Shown: positions 52,968 to 61,867 of the stretch, piece by piece | Layout of the letters: each line of letters opens with the position of its first letter | How positions within the stretch are numbered: position 1 is the stretch's first letter | Assembly (NCBI RefSeq): GCF_003112535.1 | Contig: NZ_BEWA01000007.1 | Coordinates: 1-64,000, forward strand | Origin: Streptomyces rishiriensis | Lineage (GTDB): Bacteria > Actinomycetota > Actinomycetes > Streptomycetales > Streptomycetaceae | Direction: 5' to 3' | DNA length: 64,000 bases | Program-made: the position numbers and the translations under genes | Notes under the pieces: generated by a model | What the model was told of the DNA's origin: nothing | Database searches by the model: none | What the model saw: only the letters and a program-made list of their open reading frames with translations

Positions 52968-53575
52968 GGTACGCGGGAGTGGCGGTCGCCGTGGCCGGAG
53001 TGCTCGTCGCCGCGGGGGCCGTCACCTACTCGGTGGCCGGGGAGGGCGGGTCGAGTGCCGAGGCGCCCGCCGCCGGCTCCGCGGACGCCGGGTTCGCCCG
53101 CGACATGGCGGTGCATCACCAGCAGGCCGTCGAGATGTCGTACATCGTGCGCGACCGGACGACGGACGTCGAGGTGCGGCGGCTCGCGTACGACATCGCG
53201 CAGACGCAGGCCAACCAGCGCGGCATGCTGCTCGGCTGGCTCGATCTGTGGGGGCTGCCGAAGGTGTCGTCGGACGGGCCGATGGGCTGGATGGGCATGG
53301 CGGGCATGAGCGGCGAGGACGGCGCGCTGATGCCGGGAATGGCCACCGACACCGAGCTGAAGAAGCTCGGGACGCTGAACGGCAAGGCGGCCGAGGTGTT
53401 CTACCTGCAGCTGATGACCGCACATCACAAGGGCGGCATCCACATGGCCGAGGGATGCGTGCAGAAGTGCACGGTGGACGTGGAGAAGCGGCTCGCGCAG
53501 GGCATGGTGGAGGCCCAGCAGTCGGAGATCGGCCTGATGACGGACCTGCTGAAGGCGCGCGGGGCCAAGCCGTAG
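52964..53575 (+). CDS. DUF305 exported protein
   Basis: A 203-residue exported protein. An N-terminal anchor ([20 protein letters not shown]) is followed by two DUF305 ferritin-like repeats: FARDMAVHHQQAVEMSYIVR and MTAHHKGGIHMAEGCVQKC. The HH motifs and a Met-rich loop (GPMGWMGMAGMSGEDGALMP) suggest copper or other metal binding outside the cell. It is translationally coupled to the DUF3105 gene. The GTG start overlaps the previous stop. Confidence 0.92.
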   Translation: MRYAGVAVAVAGVLVAAGAVTYSVAGEGGSSAEAPAAGSADAGFARDMAVHHQQAVEMSYIVRDRTTDVEVRRLAYDIAQTQANQRGMLLGWLDLWGLPKVSSDGPMGWMGMAGMSGEDGALMPGMATDTELKKLGTLNGKAAEVFYLQLMTAHHKGGIHMAEGCVQKCTVDVEKRLAQGMVEAQQSEIGLMTDLLKARGAKP

Positions 53576-53780
53576 CCGAGCGCGGAAGGCCGAACCACGG
53601 CCCCTCGGCCAATCCATAGGGTTTTCCCTCGACTTCACGGACGTATCCGTCAAATCCGTCCAGCAAGCGGTCACTTGGGCGCTTCTTGGTGTTCGCATGC
53701 CCCAGGCATGAAGTGTTCGTCGTAAGAGTGGCCAGCACGTCGAGTGATCCACTCGCGTCGAACCACATACAGGGGGTCCT

Positions 53781-55721
53781 ATGAGATCCAATCGCGCCGC
53801 GCTGCGCGCCGGAGCGAGCATGGCAGCGACACTGCCCATGATCGCCGGCGCGCTGGCGCTCGGCATACCCGCGGCTCACGCCGCGGACAGCCCGGCCCGT
53901 GACACGCTGGCCGGGACCAAGCCCGCGTGGGCCACGGCCAAGGCGGACAAGGGCGCGACCGCGGACAGCGCCCAGGTCTCCGCTCGCGTCTACCTCGCGG
54001 GACGCGACGCGACCGGCCTCGCGCAGTACGCGAAGTCGGTCTCCGACCCGAGCTCCGCCGCCTACGGCAAGTACCTCTCCGCCGAGCAGGCGCAGGCCCG
54101 CTTCGGGGCGACCGACGCCCAGGTGGCCGCGGTCAAGTCGTGGCTGACGGCGGCCGGTCTGAAGGTGACCGGCACCAGCCGGCACTACGTCTCCGTCAGC
54201 GGTGACGTGGCCGCCGCCGAGAAGGCGTTCGGCACCCAGCTGCACAACTTCGCCAAGGGCTCCAAGACCTACCGCGCCCCGGCGAAGAGCGCGACGGCTC
54301 CGGCGAGCCTGGACGGCGCCGTCCTGACCGTCACCGGTCTGGACAACGCGCCCCACAAGGCCGCTTCCAAGGACCAGCTGCCGCCGCCGGACGCGGTGTT
54401 CAAGAACTCCGGGCCGTTCTCCTCGTACTTCGGCTCCAACACCGCGAGCAGCCTCCCGTCGGCCTACGGCAAGAAGATCCCGTACGCCGTGCAGGGCTAC
54501 ACCGGCAAGCAGTTGCGGTCCGCCTACGGGGCCGGGAAGTACACCGGCAAGGGCGTGCGCGTCGCCATCACCGACGCCTTCGCCTCGCCGACCATCGCCT
54601 TCGACGCGGCGACGTACGCGAAGGCGCACGGCGACGCGTCCTGGAAGACCGGGCAGCTGCGCCAGGTCCTGCCGGCGAACTACACGAAGACCGAGGAGTG
54701 CGGGGCGGCCGGCTGGTACGGCGAGGAGACCCTCGACGTCGAGGCCGTGCACGCGGTCGCGCCGGCCGCGAACGTCACGTACGTGGGCGCCGCGTCCTGC
54801 TTCGACGACGATCTGCTCGACTCGCTCAGCAAGGTCGTCGACAACCACCTGGCCGACATCGTCTCCAACTCGTGGGGCGACATCGAGGCCAACCAGACGC
54901 CGGACCTGGCGGCCGCCTACGACCAGGTCTTCCAGTTCGGCGCGGTCGAGGGGATCGGTTTCTACTTCTCCTCCGGCGACAACGGCGACGAGGTCGCCAA
55001 CACCGGCACCAAGCAGGTCGACACCCCGGCCAACTCGGCGTGGGTGACGGCGGTCGGCGGCACCTCGCTGGCGGTCGGCAAGAACGACAAGTACCTGTGG
55101 GAGACCGGCTGGGGCACCGACAAGGCCCCGCTGTCGGCCGACGGCAAGAGCTGGACGGGCTTCCCGGGCGCGTTCACCTCGGGCGCGGGCGGCGGCACCA
55201 GCAAGACGGTCGCCCAGCCGTACTACCAGAAGGGCGTCGTCCCGAACGCGCTCGCCACGGCCAACAACGCCGCCGGCAACCGCGTCGTCCCGGACATCGC
55301 GGCGATCGCCGACCCGAACACCGGCTTCAAGGTCGGCCAGACCCAGACCTTCCCGGACGGGACCCAGCAGTACAGCGAGTACCGCATCGGCGGCACCTCG
55401 CTGGCGGCGCCGGTCATCGCGGCCGTGCAGGCTCTGGCCCAGGAGGCGCACGGCGGCGTGGCGATCGGCTTCGCCAACCCGTCGATCTACTCCAAGTTCG
55501 GGTCGCGGGTCTACCACGACGTCACGGACAACCCGACCGGGTCCGGGCTCGCGGTCGTGCGCGTCGACTTCGCCAACAGCATCGACGCGACCGGTGGTCT
55601 GCTGACCTCCGTGCGCAGCCTCGGCAAGGACAGCTCGCTGTCCGCCGTGAAGGGCTACGACGACGTCACCGGCGTGGGCACGCCCACGAACGGCTACGTG
55701 GAGTCGTACAAGAAGCACTGA
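53781..55721 (+). CDS. Secreted S53-family (sedolisin) serine-carboxyl peptidase
   Basis: A 646-residue secreted protease. A signal peptide (about 1-35) precedes a propeptide domain (about 50-190, AQVSARVYLAGRDATGLAQY to YVSVSGDVAAAEKAFGTQLH). The catalytic domain has YGEETLDVEAVHAVAPAANV, holding the Glu and Asp of the triad, the oxyanion Asp in VSNSWGDIE, and the Ser in YRIGGTSLAAPVIAAVQALA. A C-terminal Ca-site region (YHDVTDNPTGSG, YDDVTGVGTPTNGY) matches sedolisins. It is active at low pH and self-processing. It stands alone, with a terminator after it. Confidence 0.95.
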   Translation: MRSNRAALRAGASMAATLPMIAGALALGIPAAHAADSPARDTLAGTKPAWATAKADKGATADSAQVSARVYLAGRDATGLAQYAKSVSDPSSAAYGKYLSAEQAQARFGATDAQVAAVKSWLTAAGLKVTGTSRHYVSVSGDVAAAEKAFGTQLHNFAKGSKTYRAPAKSATAPASLDGAVLTVTGLDNAPHKAASKDQLPPPDAVFKNSGPFSSYFGSNTASSLPSAYGKKIPYAVQGYTGKQLRSAYGAGKYTGKGVRVAITDAFASPTIAFDAATYAKAHGDASWKTGQLRQVLPANYTKTEECGAAGWYGEETLDVEAVHAVAPAANVTYVGAASCFDDDLLDSLSKVVDNHLADIVSNSWGDIEANQTPDLAAAYDQVFQFGAVEGIGFYFSSGDNGDEVANTGTKQVDTPANSAWVTAVGGTSLAVGKNDKYLWETGWGTDKAPLSADGKSWTGFPGAFTSGAGGGTSKTVAQPYYQKGVVPNALATANNAAGNRVVPDIAAIADPNTGFKVGQTQTFPDGTQQYSEYRIGGTSLAAPVIAAVQALAQEAHGGVAIGFANPSIYSKFGSRVYHDVTDNPTGSGLAVVRVDFANSIDATGGLLTSVRSLGKDSSLSAVKGYDDVTGVGTPTNGYVESYKKH

Positions 55722-55745
55722 GGCGCAGCCGGCAGGCGCCTTGAG

Positions 55746-55773
55746 GGGGCGCGGGGTAGGTCACCCGCGCCCC
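55746..55773 (+). terminator. Terminator after the S53 peptidase gene
   Basis: GGGGCGCGGG and CCCGCGCCCC are exact inverted repeats around an eight-base loop, followed by TTT, 24 bases after the stop codon. Confidence 0.8.
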
Positions 55774-55843
55774 TTTGCCGCGCGTGGGGGGCGGCACACA
55801 CCCCCCTCACCCCCCGCACCCCCGATCGCGTCGCTTTGACGAT

Positions 55844-55849
55844 TACACT
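55844..55849 (+). promoter_or_regulatory. nadE: Candidate -10 element for nadE
   Basis: TACACT fits the TAnnnT consensus and ends six bases before the GTG start, which has no ribosome site. A leaderless transcript is likely. Confidence 0.4.
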
Positions 55850-55855
55850 GGGTCC

Positions 55856-57895
55856 GTGCCTGACTCGAACTTCTGGTCCCTTTATCAGCATGGTTTCGCA
55901 CGCGTCGCCGCATGCACGGGTCACACCGTCATCGCCGACCCGCCGGCCAACGCCGAGGCGGTCCTGCGCCACGCGCGCCGGTGCGCCGCTCAGGGGGTGG
56001 CCGTCGCCGTCTTCCCGGAGATGGTGCTGTGCGGCTACTCCATCGAGGACCTGCTGCTGCAGGACGCGCTGCTCGACGAGGTCGAGGCGGCGCTCCAGGA
56101 GGTGGTGGCCGGGTCGGCCGGTCTGCTGCCGGTCCTCGTCGTGGGGGCCCCGCTGCGGCACCGCAACCGGGTCTACAACTGCGCGGTGATCGTGCACCGC
56201 GGCCGTGTCCTCGGCGTCGTGCCCAAGTCGTACCCCCCGAACTACCGGGAGTTCTACGAGCGCCGGCAGATCGGCGACGGCGCCGACGAGCGCGGCGGGT
56301 CCGTCCGCGTCGGCGGCGAGACCGTGCCGTTCGGCGTCGACCTGCTGTTCACCGCGCAGGACGTCCCCGGTCTGGTGCTGCACGCGGAGATCTGCGAGGA
56401 CATGTGGGTGCCGGTGCCGCCCAGCGCGGAGGCGGCCCTCGCCGGGGCGACCGTCCTCGTCAACCTGTCGGGCAGCCCGATCACGGTCGGGCGGGCCGAG
56501 GACCGCAAGCTGCTGTGCCGCTCGGCCTCCTCCCGCTGTCTGGCCGCGTACGTCTATGCCGCGGCCGGACTCGGCGAGTCGACCACCGACCTGTCCTGGG
56601 ACGGCCAGGCCATGGTCTACGAGAACGGCTCGCTGCTCGCGGAGACGGAGCGGTTCCCGCTCGGCGACGAGTACGCGGTCGCCGACGTCGACCTCGACCT
56701 GCTGCGGCAGGAGCGGCAGCGGATGGGCACCTTCGACGACAACCGCCGTACGCACCGCGCGCGCACCGACGACTTCCGCACGGTCGAGTTCACGCTCGAC
56801 CCGCCGTCCGCCGACCTGGGGCTGCGCCGCCGTCTGGAGCGCTTCCCGTTCGTGCCGGCCGACGCCGACCGTCTCGCCCAGGACTGCTACGAGGCGTACA
56901 ACATCCAGGTCGAGGGCCTCCAGCAGCGCCTGGCGGCGATCGGCGGCCCCAAGGTGGTCATCGGGGTGTCCGGCGGTCTCGACTCGACGCACGCCCTGAT
57001 CGTCGCCGCCCGCGCGATGGACCGCGCGGGCCGCCCGCGCAGCGACATCCTGGCCTGGACCCTGCCGGGCTTCGCCACCAGCGACCACACCAAGGACAAC
57101 GCCCACAAGCTGATGAACTCGCTCGGCGTGACCGCGGCCGAGCTGGACATCACGCCCACCGCGCGGCTGATGCTGCGGGAGATGGGCCACCCGTTCGCCT
57201 CCGGCGAGCCGGTGTACGACGTCACCTTCGAGAACGTGCAGGCCGGTCTGCGCACCGACTACCTGTTCCGGCTGGCCAACCAGCGCGGGGGCATCGTGCT
57301 GGGCACCGGCGACCTGTCGGAGCTGGCGCTCGGCTGGTCCACGTACGGCGTGGGCGACCAGATGAGCCACTACAACGTCAACTCGGGCGTGCCGAAGACG
57401 CTGATGCAGCACCTGATCCGCTGGGTCGTCAGCAGCGGACAGTTCGACGAGGAGACGGGCAGGACGCTCGCCGCGATCCTCGACACCGAGATCAGCCCGG
57501 AGCTCGTGCCGGGCGAGGAGATGCAGTCCACCGAGTCGCGGATCGGCCCGTACGCGCTGCACGACTTCACGCTCTTCCATGTGCTGCGCTACGGCTTCCG
57601 GCCCTCGAAGATCGCCTTCCTCGCGTGGCACGCCTGGCACGACGCGGACGCCGGCGACTGGCCGCCGGGCTTCCCCGACGCCAAGCGGGTGGCCTACGAC
57701 CAGGCCGAGATCAGGCGCTGGCTTGAGGTCTTCTGCCGTCGCTTCTTCGCGTTCGCCCAGTTCAAGCGGTCGGCGATGCCCAACGGGCCGAAGGTGTCGG
57801 CGGGGGGTTCGCTGTCGCCGCGGGGTGACTGGCGGGCGCCGTCCGACAGTTCGGCGGCGGCTTGGCTGCGGGATCTCGCGCGCTTCGACGAGTGA
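55856..57895 (+). CDS. nadE: Glutamine-dependent NAD synthetase
   Basis: A 679-residue two-domain enzyme that makes NAD from deamido-NAD, ATP and glutamine. The N-terminal nitrilase-type glutaminase has VFPEMVLCGYSIEDLL (Glu), KSYPPNYREFYERRQ (Lys) and LHAEICEDMWVPVPP (nucleophile Cys). The C-terminal synthetase has VIGVSGGLDSTHALIVAARA (PP-loop) and ATSDHTKDNA-like FATSDHTKDNAHKLMNSL with LGTGDLSELALGWSTYGVGD. The GTG start gives MPDSNFWSLYQHGFARVAAC, the usual beginning. A leaderless -10 box lies just upstream. It is not adjacent to other NAD genes. Confidence 0.95.
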   Translation: MPDSNFWSLYQHGFARVAACTGHTVIADPPANAEAVLRHARRCAAQGVAVAVFPEMVLCGYSIEDLLLQDALLDEVEAALQEVVAGSAGLLPVLVVGAPLRHRNRVYNCAVIVHRGRVLGVVPKSYPPNYREFYERRQIGDGADERGGSVRVGGETVPFGVDLLFTAQDVPGLVLHAEICEDMWVPVPPSAEAALAGATVLVNLSGSPITVGRAEDRKLLCRSASSRCLAAYVYAAAGLGESTTDLSWDGQAMVYENGSLLAETERFPLGDEYAVADVDLDLLRQERQRMGTFDDNRRTHRARTDDFRTVEFTLDPPSADLGLRRRLERFPFVPADADRLAQDCYEAYNIQVEGLQQRLAAIGGPKVVIGVSGGLDSTHALIVAARAMDRAGRPRSDILAWTLPGFATSDHTKDNAHKLMNSLGVTAAELDITPTARLMLREMGHPFASGEPVYDVTFENVQAGLRTDYLFRLANQRGGIVLGTGDLSELALGWSTYGVGDQMSHYNVNSGVPKTLMQHLIRWVVSSGQFDEETGRTLAAILDTEISPELVPGEEMQSTESRIGPYALHDFTLFHVLRYGFRPSKIAFLAWHAWHDADAGDWPPGFPDAKRVAYDQAEIRRWLEVFCRRFFAFAQFKRSAMPNGPKVSAGGSLSPRGDWRAPSDSSAAAWLRDLARFDE

Positions 57896-57967
57896 GGGGG
57901 TGACGACGGGTCGCCGTCGCCTCGTCGGCCTCCGCCCCCACCCGGCGAGGGGCTGCCGCCCGGTGGA

Positions 57968-58017
57968 CCGGTGGGCCGGGTAGTCCGGTGGGCCGGGTAG
58001 TCCGGTGGGCCGGCAGT
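57968..58017. repeat. 17-bp tandem repeat
   Basis: CCGGTGGGCCGGGTAGT occurs twice exactly, then a third time as CCGGTGGGCCGGCAGT with a deletion. Confidence 0.85.
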
Positions 58018-58045
58018 CCGTTGCCGGTGCACCGGAGGGCCATTG

Positions 58046-58132
58046 CCGGTAGCCCGGCAGGCGGTTGCCGTGCGCCGGTAGCCCGGCAGGCGGTTGCCGT
58101 GCGCCGGTAGCCCGGCAGGCGGTTGCCGTGCG
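58046..58132. repeat. 29-bp tandem repeat, three copies
   Basis: Three copies of a 29-base unit beginning CCGGTAGCCCGGCAGG and ending GCCGTGCG start every 29 bases and run directly into the next array. Confidence 0.9.
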
Positions 58133-58347
58133 CCGGTGGGCCGTTGCCCGTAGCCGGCAGGCCGTCGCCCATGGGCCGGTCGGCCGTTGCCCGCAGCCGG
58201 CAGGCCGCCGCCCATGGGCCGGTCGGCCGTTGCCCGCAGCCGGCAGGCCGCCGCCCATGGGCCGGTCGGCCGTTGCCCGCAGCCGGCAGGCCGCCGCCCA
58301 TGGGCCGGTCGGCCGTTGCCCGCAGCCGGCAGGCCGTCGCCCATGGG
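58133..58347. repeat. 43-bp tandem repeat, five copies
   Basis: Five copies of a 43-base unit begin every 43 bases (the first has several changes, the last one). Each starts CCGGTCGGCCGTTGCCCG and ends GCCCATGG. The unit junction makes the palindrome GCCCATGGGC, and each unit also holds the palindrome GCCGGC. Confidence 0.95.
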
Positions 58348-58350
58348 CCG

Positions 58351-58541
58351 GTGGACATCTGGGGCCCGCTGTGGCTGGTCGCGCGGTTCCTCGCGCGCCT
58401 GAAAGGCCGGGGCTCCGCCCACTGCCCCCACACGCGCACGCACCCACCCGGCGAACGCCGGACAGGCCCGTGGACACGTGCAGGTCCGCTGCGGCTGGTC
58501 GCGCGGTTCCCCGCGCCCCTCGCGCGGCCGGGGCTCCGCCC
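58351..58541. repeat. Two copies of a dispersed Streptomyces repeat
   Basis: Two related segments about 120 bases apart (58351-58420 and 58470-58541) share GTGGACA, then GGCTGGTCGCGCGGTTCC and a CGCGC-rich part, ending GGCCGGGGCTCCGCCC. The core GGCTGGTCGCGC-GTTCCCCGCGCCCC is a short sequence I remember as scattered widely between Streptomyces genes. Confidence 0.65.
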
Positions 58542-58578
58542 CCGCCCCGCGCTCTTCCCGAGGGAGCCGGCGGAAGCG

Positions 58579-59802
58579 TCAGTGGTGGGCTTCCGCCTTC
58601 GCCGGGCGGGGCCGGTGGGCGGCGACGATCCGGTCGCGGGTGGCGGGCTGCGCGGTCCGGCGGGCGTCGACGGTGTACGCGATGCCCGCGACGAGCAGGC
58701 CGAGGGCGGCCAGGACCGCGCCGGCCAGCGCGGGCGAGGTGACGCCGAAGCCGGCGGTGAGGGCCAGGCCGCCGAGCCAGGCGCCGCCGGCGTTGGCCAT
58801 GTTGAAGGCCGCCTGGTTGGCGGAGGAGGCGAGGGAGGGGCCGTCGGACGCCTTCTCCATCACCATCAGGTTCAGCGGCGATCCCGTCACGAACGCCGCC
58901 ACGCCCAGCAGGACCACGGCCAGCGCGCCGCCCCACGCCGTCGTCATCAGCAGCGGGAAGAGGGCCAGGACCACGACCAGCGAGGTGAGGCCGGCGAACA
59001 GGGTCGGGCGCATCGCGCGGTCGGCGAGGCGGCCGCCCAGCAGGTTGCCGGCGGTCGCGCCGACGCCGAACAGCGCCAGCAGCAGCGTCACGCTGGAGTC
59101 GGCGAACCCGGCGGAGTCCGTCAGCATCGGCGTGATGTAGCTGTACGCGGAGAACAGCGCGCCGAAGCCGGCCACGGTGGTGCCGAGCGCCAGCCACACG
59201 GGCAGCGAGCGCAGGGCGGCCAGCTCGCGGCGCAGGCCGACGGCGGGCGCCTGGGCGTGGTCGCGCGGGATGAGCAGGGCCAGGGCGGCGATGGCCACCA
59301 GGCCGATCACGCTGACGCCGAGGAAGGTCGCACGCCAGCCGAGGTGCTGGCCCATGAGGGTGGCGACGGGGACGCCCGCGACGTTGGCGACCGTCAGGCC
59401 GAGGAACATCAGCGACACCGAACGGGCCTTGCGCTCCGGGGCGACCAGATTGGTCGCCACCACCGCGCCCACGCCGAAGAAGGCGCCGTGCGGCAGACCG
59501 CTGAGGAAACGGGCGGCCAGCAGCCAGCCGTCGTCGGGGGCGAGCGCCGAGAGCGCGTTGCCCGTGACGAAGAGGGCCATCAGGGACATCAGGACCGTGC
59601 GGCGCGACATCCGGGCCGTCGCGGCGGCCAGCAGGGGCGCGCCGATGACGACGCCCAGCGCGTACGCGGAGACGAGGTGTCCGGCCGCCGGGATCGAGAT
59701 GTGCAGGTCGTCCGCGACCTCGGGCAGCAGCCCCATCATCACGAACTCGGTGGTGCCGATGCCGAAGGCACCCACGGCCAGGGCGAGCAGGGCCAGGGGC
59801 AT
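58579..59802 (-). CDS. MFS transporter (AraJ/DHA1-like)
   Basis: A 407-residue membrane transporter with twelve predicted spans. It starts MPLALLALAVGAFGIGTTEF and has the DHA1 signs GLLPEVADDLHISIPAAGHL, RMSRRTVLMSLMALFV after span 2 (motif A region), and FLSGLPHGAFFGVGAVVATN. It probably exports drugs or sugars by proton antiport. AAAGG precedes the ATG. A CATACG/CGTATG palindrome lies 39-53 bases upstream, so a TetR-type repressor is likely, perhaps the one at 61.2-61.8 kb. Confidence 0.92.
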   Translation of the reverse strand: MPLALLALAVGAFGIGTTEFVMMGLLPEVADDLHISIPAAGHLVSAYALGVVIGAPLLAAATARMSRRTVLMSLMALFVTGNALSALAPDDGWLLAARFLSGLPHGAFFGVGAVVATNLVAPERKARSVSLMFLGLTVANVAGVPVATLMGQHLGWRATFLGVSVIGLVAIAALALLIPRDHAQAPAVGLRRELAALRSLPVWLALGTTVAGFGALFSAYSYITPMLTDSAGFADSSVTLLLALFGVGATAGNLLGGRLADRAMRPTLFAGLTSLVVVLALFPLLMTTAWGGALAVVLLGVAAFVTGSPLNLMVMEKASDGPSLASSANQAAFNMANAGGAWLGGLALTAGFGVTSPALAGAVLAALGLLVAGIAYTVDARRTAQPATRDRIVAAHRPRPAKAEAHH

Positions 59803-59840
59803 GAAGAACTTGCCTTTCAGAGAGAGCGGATTCCGTCCAT

Positions 59841-59855
59841 CATACGTTTCGTATG
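59841..59855. promoter_or_regulatory. Operator palindrome before the MFS gene
   Basis: CATACG and CGTATG are exact inverted repeats around TTT. GTACGGAAC follows nearby. The ATACG/CGTAT half-sites and TACGGAAC recur before the second MFS gene at 63.5 kb. Confidence 0.6.
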
Positions 59856-59910
59856 TTCAAGTACGGAACAAACTCTCCCCGGCCCGGTATTCCGGCGGGC
59901 GACGCCCCGG

Positions 59911-60972
59911 TTACGGTGTGGTGACCTTCACACGCGCCGCCACGGGCAGATGGTCGCTCGCCGTCTGCGGCAGCGTCCAGGAGGTGACCGGCTCCACGCC
60001 CTTCACCATGATCTGGTCGATCCGGGCCATCGGGAACGACGCCGGCCAGCTGAACCCGAAGCCGCTGCCCGCCGCGCCCTGCGTGGAGCGCATCTGCGAG
60101 GTCACGGCGTTGAGCGAACGGTCGTTCATGGTGCCGTTGAGGTCACCGAGAAGGATCACCCGGGTCAGCTTCTCGTCGGCGATCGCCTCGCCCAGCGCGT
60201 CCGCGCTCGTGTCGCGCTGCCGGGCCGTGAACCCGGCCCGCAGCTTCACCCGCACCGAGGGCAGATGGGCGACGTAGACGGCGACCTCGCCCTGCGGCGT
60301 CGCGACGGTCGCCCGCATCGCGCGCGTCCAGCCCAGCTTGATGTCGACGGGCTTCACGCCGTTCAGCGCGTACTTGCTCCACAGACCGACCGTGCCCTGC
60401 ACCGAGTGGTACGGATACGTCGCCGCCAGCGCCTTCTCGTACACCGGCACCGCCGTGGCGGTCAGCTCCTCCAGGGCCACCACGTCCGCGCCCGACGAGG
60501 CGACGTCTCGGGCGGTGTCGGCCGGATCCGGGTTGTCCGCGTTGACGTTGTGGGTGGCGACGGTGAGGTCGCCGCCGCTGCCGGTCCGGTCGACGAGCAG
60601 TCCGCCGAAGAGATTCACCCAGACCACGGCCGGCAGGACGAGGGCGATCAGCGCGGTCGCCGACCTGCGCACCAGCGCGAGCACCAGCAGCACCGGGACG
60701 AAGACGCCGATCCAGGGCAGGAAGGTCTCCGTGAGACTGCCGAGGTTGCCGAACCGGTTGGGGATGCGCGAGTGCAGCAGCATCACCAGGGCGAGCGCCA
60801 GCGCGACGCCGGTGAGGACCAGACCGCGCCGCCAGATGCGCGGATCGCCGCGCCAGCCCGTCGACAGCCGGCCGACGAGGCGTCCGATCAGGCGCCGGAG
60901 CCGGGCTCCCCGAGGCTCGTGTCCCGAGCCGCCGTTGTCGTCCGTCTCCGTCATGTACGCCTGCTGCGCCAT
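59911..60972 (-). CDS. Membrane-anchored endonuclease/exonuclease/phosphatase-fold protein
   Basis: A 353-residue protein. Three N-terminal spans (about 50-125, VLTGVALALALVMLL, LPWIGVFVPVLLVLALV, ALIALVLPAVVWVNLFGGLL) anchor an outside-facing EEP domain: LTVATHNVNADNPDPADTAR, ADVVALEELTATAVPVYEKA (catalytic Glu), VILLGDLNGTMNDRSLN (Asp/Asn) and TASDHLPVAARVKV (Asp-His). The family cuts nucleic acids or phosphoesters, and this membrane form is common in Streptomyces. The start MAQQAYMTETDDNG is used; an ATG six codons on is possible. Confidence 0.9.
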   Translation of the reverse strand: MAQQAYMTETDDNGGSGHEPRGARLRRLIGRLVGRLSTGWRGDPRIWRRGLVLTGVALALALVMLLHSRIPNRFGNLGSLTETFLPWIGVFVPVLLVLALVRRSATALIALVLPAVVWVNLFGGLLVDRTGSGGDLTVATHNVNADNPDPADTARDVASSGADVVALEELTATAVPVYEKALAATYPYHSVQGTVGLWSKYALNGVKPVDIKLGWTRAMRATVATPQGEVAVYVAHLPSVRVKLRAGFTARQRDTSADALGEAIADEKLTRVILLGDLNGTMNDRSLNAVTSQMRSTQGAAGSGFGFSWPASFPMARIDQIMVKGVEPVTSWTLPQTASDHLPVAARVKVTTP

Positions 60973-61154
60973 ACCGTCGCCTCACTGCCTGCCGTGCACA
61001 CCGTACGTCCCCCCGGGTACGACCCTAGGCGATGATCGGCTTCTTTCTCGCCGTCCCGTGACGGCCGTACGGGCAAGAGGACGAACGGGCCGCACTCCCG
61101 GGTTCCGGCCCAGGTCCGCGTGGCCCGGTCTGTGACGTAACGCGCACATTCGCG

Positions 61155-61787
61155 TTACGGAACGGGGGTGCTGACGGGGCGTAGCCCGGCCAGCAGCGTG
61201 TCGACGATGCGCTCGGGCAGGTACTCGGGCAGGTCGGCGTCGGGCCGCAGGACGGCGCGCACCAGCATCGGCCCGACGAACAGGTCGTTCACGAGATCGA
61301 CGTCCACGTCGAGACGCAGTTCGCCGTTGCGCTGGCCCCGGCGCAGGACTTCGATCCCCAGCCTGCGCCGCGGTGCTATGACCGTGTTGTGGTAGGCGGC
61401 CCAGATCTTCGGGCTGCTCTTCATCTGGACCTGCACGTTGTGCAGGATGGCCGAGGAACGGTTGACGAGGCCTCGCCGGCGCAGCGACTCCAGCAGCACG
61501 ATCAGGTCGTCGCGCATGGAGGTGCCGGGGAGTTCCAGGTCGTCGGGCTCGGCGGTGCGCAGGACGTCGACGAAGAGTTCCTCCTTGCCGCTCCAGCGGC
61601 GGTAGATGGCGGCCTTGCCGACACCGGCGGTGCGGGCGATGCGCTCGATGGAGATCTCGGCGAGCGACACGCCCTCCTCCAGCAGCTTCATCACGCCCTC
61701 GATGATGGCCCGTTCCACGGCCTCGCTCCGGGGCCGGCCCCGGACCGGCTGCTCCGCGGCTGTGCTGTCGGCGGGGCTCACATCCAT
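61155..61787 (-). CDS. TetR-family transcriptional regulator
   Basis: A 210-residue regulator. The helix-turn-helix is VERAIIEGVMKLLEEGVSLA, EISIERIARTAGVGKAAIYR and RWSGKEELFVDVLRTAEP. A TetR_C-type ligand domain follows (MRDDLIVLLESLRRRGLVNR, VDLVNDLFVGPMLVRAVLRP). It lies 80 bases after the DHA2 transporter gene, same direction, so it probably represses that gene through the palindrome before it. AAAGGA precedes the ATG (MDVSPADS). Confidence 0.92.
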   Translation of the reverse strand: MDVSPADSTAAEQPVRGRPRSEAVERAIIEGVMKLLEEGVSLAEISIERIARTAGVGKAAIYRRWSGKEELFVDVLRTAEPDDLELPGTSMRDDLIVLLESLRRRGLVNRSSAILHNVQVQMKSSPKIWAAYHNTVIAPRRRLGIEVLRRGQRNGELRLDVDVDLVNDLFVGPMLVRAVLRPDADLPEYLPERIVDTLLAGLRPVSTPVP

Positions 61788-61867
61788 CGTTCCTTTCGTC
61801 GCGCTGGGAGAATTGTCGCCCGGAGGGCGGGCGGAACGGCGACTCCCGGCCGCCCCGCCCCCGTCCG

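Larger units (their letters stand above)
57896..58578. other. 683-base gene-free region of minisatellites and dispersed repeats
   Basis: The stretch between nadE and the convergent MFS gene is almost wholly repetitive and GC-rich. Long frames on both strands pass through, but their amino-acid repeats come from the DNA repeats, which are not multiples of three, and they have no ribosome site or known domain. I see no gene. Confidence 0.8.

Noticed and set aside
57968..58347. CRISPR array
   Set aside because: Units directly abut without variable spacers, and no cas gene is near.
55694..59197. 1,167-codon minus-strand frame crossing nadE and the minisatellites
   Set aside because: It is antisense to nadE and its repeats derive from DNA arrays; no ribosome site or domain.
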